This document shows, in pieces, positions 58,801 through 64,000 of a DNA stretch of 64,000 nucleotides. The translations under genes were made by a program, and so were the position numbers. Each line of letters opens with the position of its first letter. The first letter of the stretch is position 1. Origin of the DNA: Powellomyces hirtus (taxonomy: Eukaryota; Chytridiomycota; Chytridiomycetes; Spizellomycetales; Powellomycetaceae). The stretch is from the NCBI GenBank assembly GCA_025526995.1, contig JAHLKG010000019.1, positions 496,001 through 560,000 of the forward strand, in the 5' to 3' direction. Below the pieces are notes generated by a model. The model saw nothing but the letters and a program-made list of their open reading frames with translations, was not told the DNA's origin and made no database searches.

Positions 58801-59212
58801 GGACCATCATGGTGAAGACGGCGATGCGGAAGGCAAGTCGTTTTTTGAAACGTTTGCCATCTTTGCCCTGTGTGCGGCGGCAGCGGCGTTGGTGGTTTAT
58901 AGACAAGCGTTGGTGGGTGAAGCGAATGCGGCGAGAGCGGCTGCGCAGGCGGCTGCTGCGGTTCAACCACCGCTACCGCAACAGCAGCAAGAACAATACC
59001 AACAACACCAGCAGCAACACCAACAGCAACAACAGCAGCAACAGCGACATCCGCAGTATTCCCCGCCACAGGCCGTCCCAGGAGCTGTTACTGCCAATGC
59101 GGCAGCCACCGCGCCGACAGGAGACGATGGTGTTCGGCATCACACACCGAATACGGAAGGCGATCAGAATGAAGATGGGCAGGATGGAGCTGCTACGGGT
59201 GCATCACAATAG
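55888..59212 (+). CDS. HRD3: HRD3/SEL1L, ER-associated degradation receptor
   Basis: Luminal partner of the Hrd1 ubiquitin ligase. Seven exons (55888-55936, 56028-56177, 56238-56752, 56816-57178, 57241-57567, 57645-58439, 58508-59212) give 967 residues. The signal peptide crosses intron 1: RWALI joined to VCLILLITCCVPSVNS. SEL1 repeats fill most of the protein, for example ASTLRILGEKGHEEAHEILG, QRMVGLMYATGLGVERDYAK, AMHFLGQMYWRGEGVERNNS and MWNLGWMYEVGVGVDQ. One membrane segment, FAIFALCAAAAALVVY, lies near residue 875, followed by a short Gln-rich tail with a near-pure poly-Q run at 58975-59050. Repeat content and topology match Hrd3. A poly(A) signal AATAAA is at 59334-59339. Confidence 0.93.
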
Positions 59213-59787
59213 CCCGTCTGTCTGTCTTCGATTTTCGGTCTTTCCCGCATCAATCCCCATTTCGGTTTACCCCACATTGCAATGTAGCTCCGCTACAAAC
59301 TTTTATATATCTTGTGATCTTCATGCCAAACTAAATAAAAACTGTTACTCCTGCAACCAAATGATATGAGAATCTGGACCCGTCCAACAAAATTTGAAAG
59401 CAGGTCGTATGCGCATGAAATACGCGTGTGCGAGGGAGAATCATGGTTCCCACTCACGTAGAACACACTACGAATGTTTATATTTTTCGCAAAAAAAAGG
59501 GGAACAAGGTTTCACAAAACATGAGGGCAGAAGGACCGTTACAGTAGAGGGGGAGAGAAGGGGGTGAGCGATGACGCACAATTGTGTGTGTGGCGTGCGC
59601 GTCGAGTGTATTCGTGTGCGTGTGTGGTATCCATATATACGTTTCGATTTCGGCTTCGGTGGTGGGTGCGCGTGGGTCGAAATGTTCGCTTTCGAAAGAT
59701 ACGGGGGATATTTCATATGTACGAACGCTTGAGAATCAAAACTGCCGCCGGCTGTGTGTGTGTGTGTGTGTGTGTTACGTGTGTCGA
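59213..59787. other. Convergent 3' region of HRD3 and the LAMMER kinase
   Basis: Holds AATAAA at 59334-59339 (HRD3 side). A (TG)11 microsatellite at 59753-59774 lies just after the kinase stop, in its 3' UTR. No gene seen. Confidence 0.6.
59753..59774. repeat. (TG)11 microsatellite
   Basis: Eleven uninterrupted TG units, 13 bp beyond the kinase stop codon, so transcribed as CA repeats in the 3' UTR. Confidence 0.95.
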
Positions 59788-62296
59788 TCAACGACGTTGG
59801 CGGGTGGCGCGGGCGGGAAGTTGTTGCTGCTGGTGGATTGGTTGGGATGATCCCGGGTTGTTTCTGGCGGCAATGACCTGGCTAAAATACGGGTGGCCGA
59901 GGGCGTCGCGGGCCGTGATGCGTTCTGCGGGGTCGTAGCGGAGCATGCGGTGCACAAGGTCGAGGAGATGCTCGGCCAATTCATCTTTGGGGGCGATGAT
60001 GTCCTGAGAGAAACCAAAATCATAAGAAAAACATGAGTAAGGCAACTGAGTGAGACAAACCATGTTTTGTCTACATGTGCATACCCTCAAAGCCTTGGTC
60101 TTGCTCACGCTCTTGCGGCTCTGACGGGTTGTATCGGGACGCGGGTACTGAAGGAGTCCGTTTTCAAAGTACTTTGCGGCCGTGGTGGTGGTCGTTAGGT
60201 GAGGCGGAATCGGTCCCAAGACGGCTTCCATCATGGCAAGGTGTTCAATACTGCGAGGAGAAAAAAGACAAGAAGCAGGAGAATCTGTCAGACTAGCTTC
60301 CGTTATGACCGCTACCATCAAACGCGTAGACGTACTTTTCATGAGTTTGGAACAATGCGTCACCCGTCACAAACTCCACCAAGATGCATCCCAAAGACCA
60401 CTGTGGGGAAAAATTGGAAGTGTAAGAAGCCGGCTGATGCGCTGCTGTGAGGAGAAAATCACAAAATACATACGATATCGCACGGATAGGACCAGCCGGC
60501 ACCGAGCAGAATCTCTGGAGCCCTGTAATGCCGCGTGCTGACGATAGTGCTGTGGTAATCGTCCTGGAAGATTGAGCTTCCAAAGTCAATCAGACGAATC
60601 TCCGTAGACACGAGCTTCTTGCGGGGCTTGCTCGTACGCCGAGCTCCAGGAACAGTGACCGACGTATTGTCTACAATCATAATGTTCTCTGATTTTTCGA
60701 AGAAACCGACAAATGTGAGAAGATCTGTCATGTGGCACGGAGGCACTGTATTCACGAATGCTTACCTGGTTTCAAGTCGGTGTGAATGAGCTTGATTCTG
60801 TGCATGAACACGACGGCCTCGACCAGTTGAAATGCAATTTCCGCGGTTTGGTGGCTCAGGAACGGTACGAACGAGTTTTCTTTCAGGTAGTCAAACACAC
60901 TCTGACTAAGGAGAGGGAAAACCATGCAGGTGTGCTTTCGGTAGATGAAGGTCTCCAGAAGCTGGATGCAATGGCTGCGAGGCACAAAAAGCTAGTTAGC
61001 TATAAGATGGCCATGAGAACAAGTACCACGTAGCGTACTTATTGTGGTACGGATCATTGTCTTCCAAACACTTCAAGACCTTGATCTCGACGCGAGATGC
61101 ATCCGAGTATTTTGGCAACGCGCGAACCACTTTGATCGCCACCTTACGGTTCTCATGGCGATCATAAACCTCGAGAACTCTGCCAAAGGTTCCTTGGCCC
61201 AGCAACTTCAAGACTTTGTATCGTGGCGTGATCTCGCAGTCATCCGTCACAATGAAGAATCCTTCTTTGTCAGAGCATGGAGGGAGATTCTAAAGAGAAA
61301 TGTCACATCAGTTAACACAATTCAACGCGCAAATAGACCAGAGATGCCTGATGAACTTACCTCAGGCGTCTGCCCTTGAGCCACAGGTGGCTTCCATGCC
61401 TGTGGAGGCGAAGGCTGCCGCTGTACACCAGGTGCATAAGGTTGCTGATTGTAGGCAGTCACCGTGTTCTGCAAAAACCGCTGATCGTAGTAATCATCCA
61501 TCTTGCGCCTCTTCGCGGGTCCTCCTCCATTGATGCTTGGAGGAGAATGAGTCAAATCAATGCAATCATTCATCTGCGGCGGAAGATACTGAGCTGGGCG
61601 AGGTTGGTAAAATCCGGGAGGCGGTGGAAGACGCAACGCCGCAGTCGTCTCGCCACGGAAATTCGAATCCGCTGGGGTGGCATAGCTTTGCGCACTTTCG
61701 ACAGGCGATGAGGCCTGTTGAGCGTAGTATTGCGATGAAACGAGCTCATGCTGTTGAACTGGTGGAGCGAGCTGATAGTACGAAGGCGGCCCATAAGGCG
61801 GCAGATACGGTTGAGGATTGTGCTGATAGCGAACGTTGGGAGCCATGTCTGCGGGGACAGGGAAGAGATTGTGGGAACAATGTGAGCCTATTTTGCGGAC
61901 ACACCATCATACAATGAGAGGCGATGTACCTGTGGGGTATGTATTGGATTGACCGGAATACGAACAGACAGCGGACTGCGGATTGTTTGCCGCCGATGGG
62001 AGGTGCTGCAAGTACGCACCAGACTGGGGCTGCTGGTGATAGACAGAAAACGAAGCTGGAGGAGGACGCGGCTGTGGTGGAGGGAGTGTTCGTTCTTGAG
62101 AGTAAATGTGTTGACTTATTGGAGGGTGATATAGTCGGGGAGTCGCTGGTGACGGAGATCGGGAGTCAACGACAATGACTTCTGGTGCGGCTGTGGTACT
62201 GGTGGAAGTTGCAGCAGTAGCTTGTCGGAGCTGAGGATGCGGATTTATGAAGTGTGGTTGCTCATCCCGCCGTTTCCGACTGCGTGTGGTAGCCAT
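59788..62296 (-). CDS. LAMMER (CLK/KNS1/Lkh1-type) dual-specificity kinase
   Basis: Phosphorylates SR splicing factors; a plausible partner of the CLASRP-like gene at 15-17.8 kb. Starts at 62296 (MATTRSRKRRDEQPHF) with a long Pro/Gln/Tyr-rich N-terminal region over two exons (to about 61350). The kinase domain has the glycine loop LLGQGTFGRVLEVYD, VAIKVVRALPKYSDA, HTDLKPENIM as catalytic loop, IRLIDFGSS for DFG, STRHYRAPEILLGAGWSYPC, WSLGCILVEFVTGDALFQTH and the signature IEHLAMMEAVLG (EHLAMMER). The C-terminus has HLLDLVHRMLRYDPAERITA and HPYFSQV, then a Gln/Arg tail to the stop at 59788. LAMMER is EHLAMME-A here, one residue off the consensus Arg. About seven exons. Confidence 0.95.
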
Positions 62297-63446
62297 AGTT
62301 ATGGGAAAAAGCCTCCTGTTAGGCTAGTTGCGAAAAGGGAATTCGCGAGTAGACTCTTTGTAGGGTGTCGTGTCCCAGGGCCGACCCTGCGGGGCCTCCG
62401 TACGTTGACTCCCGACGCTCCAAGCGGCTGGATCGGCGAGTGGATTGAGTTTTTGGGAGTGGAGGGTTTTGGCTCCCTGAAGCCTAGGGTGGTTGTGTCA
62501 AATGTCGTCTAGTTGACCGCAGGATGCAAGTGCTGTTGACGGGTTCAAAGATTTCCACAAACACCGTCAGAGGCTGTGGATCGTCCGAGAGACAGCGGAT
62601 CAGCGTCAAGCAGAGAGCAATTGCCTCTTCAGCAAGGAAGTACTGTTGTGTTTGTCTGAGGCCGCGGGACGGAGTTGGAAATTGCCGAGGGCTTATTATT
62701 CTTGACAAAGCAAGCGTACGTCAGACAGTCCGACAGAGAGACTGACCGACACAACCGAATGGTTCTGTCTTTGCAACAGAACTTTACGAGCAAGCGGAAG
62801 AATTTGGCCTTCGGAACGACCGGCGCGCAGTGTTCGTTGCGGTTTGGACTGAGTGTGGGGGCACGCGGGACCGTTTCAGCGATACAGGCGTGGGGAAGCG
62901 AGAAGAAGGGATGCTCCTCAATAACAATAAGATAGGACGTTGCTGTCAGTTTCCTAAATACCTCGACAGAAATGGGGGCGAAAAGAGCAGCGGCAAGGAA
63001 GGAAGGACCTGTCTATGGGGTACGCTATGCTATGCCATCATGTCTGTCTGCGCGCCCTGCCTTCCTTATTCTGATGGGAGAACGGAATTGGCTATTCTGA
63101 AGAAGATCCTTATCTGTTTGTTTGAAGTCGCGACGGGAATAAAATAAATCCCAACTTAAGGAGAAAGTGACATGGCATCATGACTGACATCCCATTTGCA
63201 CGTTGACCCCAAAGGAACCGAAAAGCATTCGAAAGTCACTTCTGGCGCTGTTCACTCCATCCACATTCCATTTAATTCCATCCATTCATCCATCGATTCA
63301 TCACTCCAACCAAAGAGCATGTGACTCGTCAGGTGACTAAAGGCACTCGGGTTGCATGCTGATTCTAGCACGCATGTCACTCAATCGAGCTGACTTGTGG
63401 ACTTTCTCACCTCCTGTTTTCTCGTTTCGACAATCAACACCGCAAG
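62297..63446. other. Long divergent promoter region, LAMMER kinase and F-box gene
   Basis: About 1.15 kb without a convincing gene. A degenerate ATTCC/ATCC run lies at about 63256-63303. Confidence 0.4.
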
Positions 63447-64000
63447 ATGATGGCCGCTGCTGCAGATGACCTCGACAACGACAATGTTCCACTCTCTGCC
63501 ACGCTCATCAACAATTCGCACCCGGCAAACCCAAGAGGATGTCTGCCTGACGACATCCTCCTGGAGATTCTCAAAGTAAGTGGACGCTCTGACAGGGGTG
63601 TCGATGACAAATGAAGCGCGCGCTGTGAAAGCCCGAGAAATACTTGCGAGGTTGTTGGAATACTCTACGAAAATAGAGAAAGGACGCATCTACCCCCACA
63701 GGCTGTTTAGCCTGACCTCGCAGCTTGTCTACCTATGTATTGGCGTTCCTGACACACTGGGTACTTTCTTCCAAACCCCCCAGCATACGGAACCATTGGA
63801 TGCGGCTCGATACGGCCAGTGCTCTTCGGTATGGCGATCGCTGTGTACCAACAACCTTGTCTGGAAGCACAATGCCTTGGACCGGTGGACCTGCTGGGCA
63901 TCGAAACCTGCCGACAATGCTGGAAACTGGTGGGAGATCTTCCGCGACAGACACATCAAGGATCGCAAAGTGCAACACGACCTGGATCGGCTGATCAAAA
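63447..64000 (+). CDS. F-box protein (partial, runs off right edge)
   Basis: Exon 1 (63447-63575) encodes MMAAAADDLDN and later GCLPDDILLEILK, the first helix of an F-box, ending at a GTAAGT donor. After one or more introns the frame from about 63715 reads CSSVWRSLCTNNLVWKHNAL, the second half of the F-box, then NWWEIFRDRHIKDRKVQHDL. The WxxxFRxRHxxDRxxxxxL block is typical of FBXO21-type F-box proteins. Intron boundaries between 63575 and about 63800 are not settled. Adaptor for SCF ubiquitin ligases; target unknown. Confidence 0.6.

Noticed and set aside
58518..59369. Second long plus-strand frame over the HRD3 last exon
   Set aside because: Arg/Ser/Asn-rich shadow of the HRD3 frame through the Gln repeat; HRD3 frame is continuous from the exon 6 splice.
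59564..59938. Plus-strand frame through the TG microsatellite
   Set aside because: Its Cys/Val-rich content comes from the TG repeat, and the rest overlaps the kinase C-terminus in antisense.

Overview
The window is nuclear DNA of a zoosporic (flagellated) true fungus, most likely a chytrid. Nearly every gene is broken by short introns of about 50-70 bp with GT...AG ends. The proteins look fungal in kind (DGAT2-type acyltransferase, NAM9, HRD3, LAMMER kinase), but three genes belong to cilia: TMEM67/meckelin, DNAAF10/WDR92 and IFT121/WDR35. Fungi that lost the flagellum lack these. A large membrane protein resembling the TmcB/TmcC family also fits a chytrid. All gene models were worked out by eye from reading frame, splice signals and remembered family motifs; no search was run.

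Layout. 1-4000: the partial end of a Derlin-like membrane protein and an 11-exon glycogen branching enzyme, both on the minus strand. 4000-7650: a gene-poor, decayed island. It holds a frameshifted and stop-riddled fragment of an RNA polymerase second-largest subunit, an ankyrin-repeat scrap of a style common in giant viruses, an intact tRNA-Cys(GCA) forming one arm of an 89-nt inverted repeat, broken copies of that tRNA, and an 82-bp tandem duplication. 7650-64000: ordinary dense genes: PIN1-like isomerase, TMEM67, PUS3, CLASRP, DGAT2, a mitochondrial-type DEAD-box helicase, VMA12, AFG2, an LLPH-like protein, a UPF0047 protein, ACBD6, lipoate ligase, SNU23/ZMAT2, DNAAF10, IFT121, an F-box protein, a small unknown, NAM9, a TmcB-like protein, DMC1, COX5B/COX4, a pyridoxamine-oxidase-like flavoprotein, SDH1, HRD3, a LAMMER kinase and the start of a second F-box gene that runs off the right edge.

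How the genes fit together. From about 20 kb onward the genes alternate strands almost one by one, giving many head-to-head pairs that must share short promoters. Functional themes are mitochondrial (SDH1, COX5B, NAM9, lipoate ligase, DEAD-box helicase), ribosome and RNA maturation (PUS3, CLASRP, SNU23, AFG2, LLPH), ER quality control and organelle assembly (Derlin-like, HRD3, VMA12), storage metabolism (branching enzyme, DGAT2) and the flagellum (TMEM67, DNAAF10, IFT121). DNAAF10 and IFT121 form a divergent ciliary pair.

The most unusual items are the tRNA-Cys-anchored inverted repeat beside the decayed virus-like island, two 12-nt microexons in DMC1, a GC-AG intron right after the first exon of IFT121, and a perfect 20-bp inverted repeat just upstream of CLASRP.
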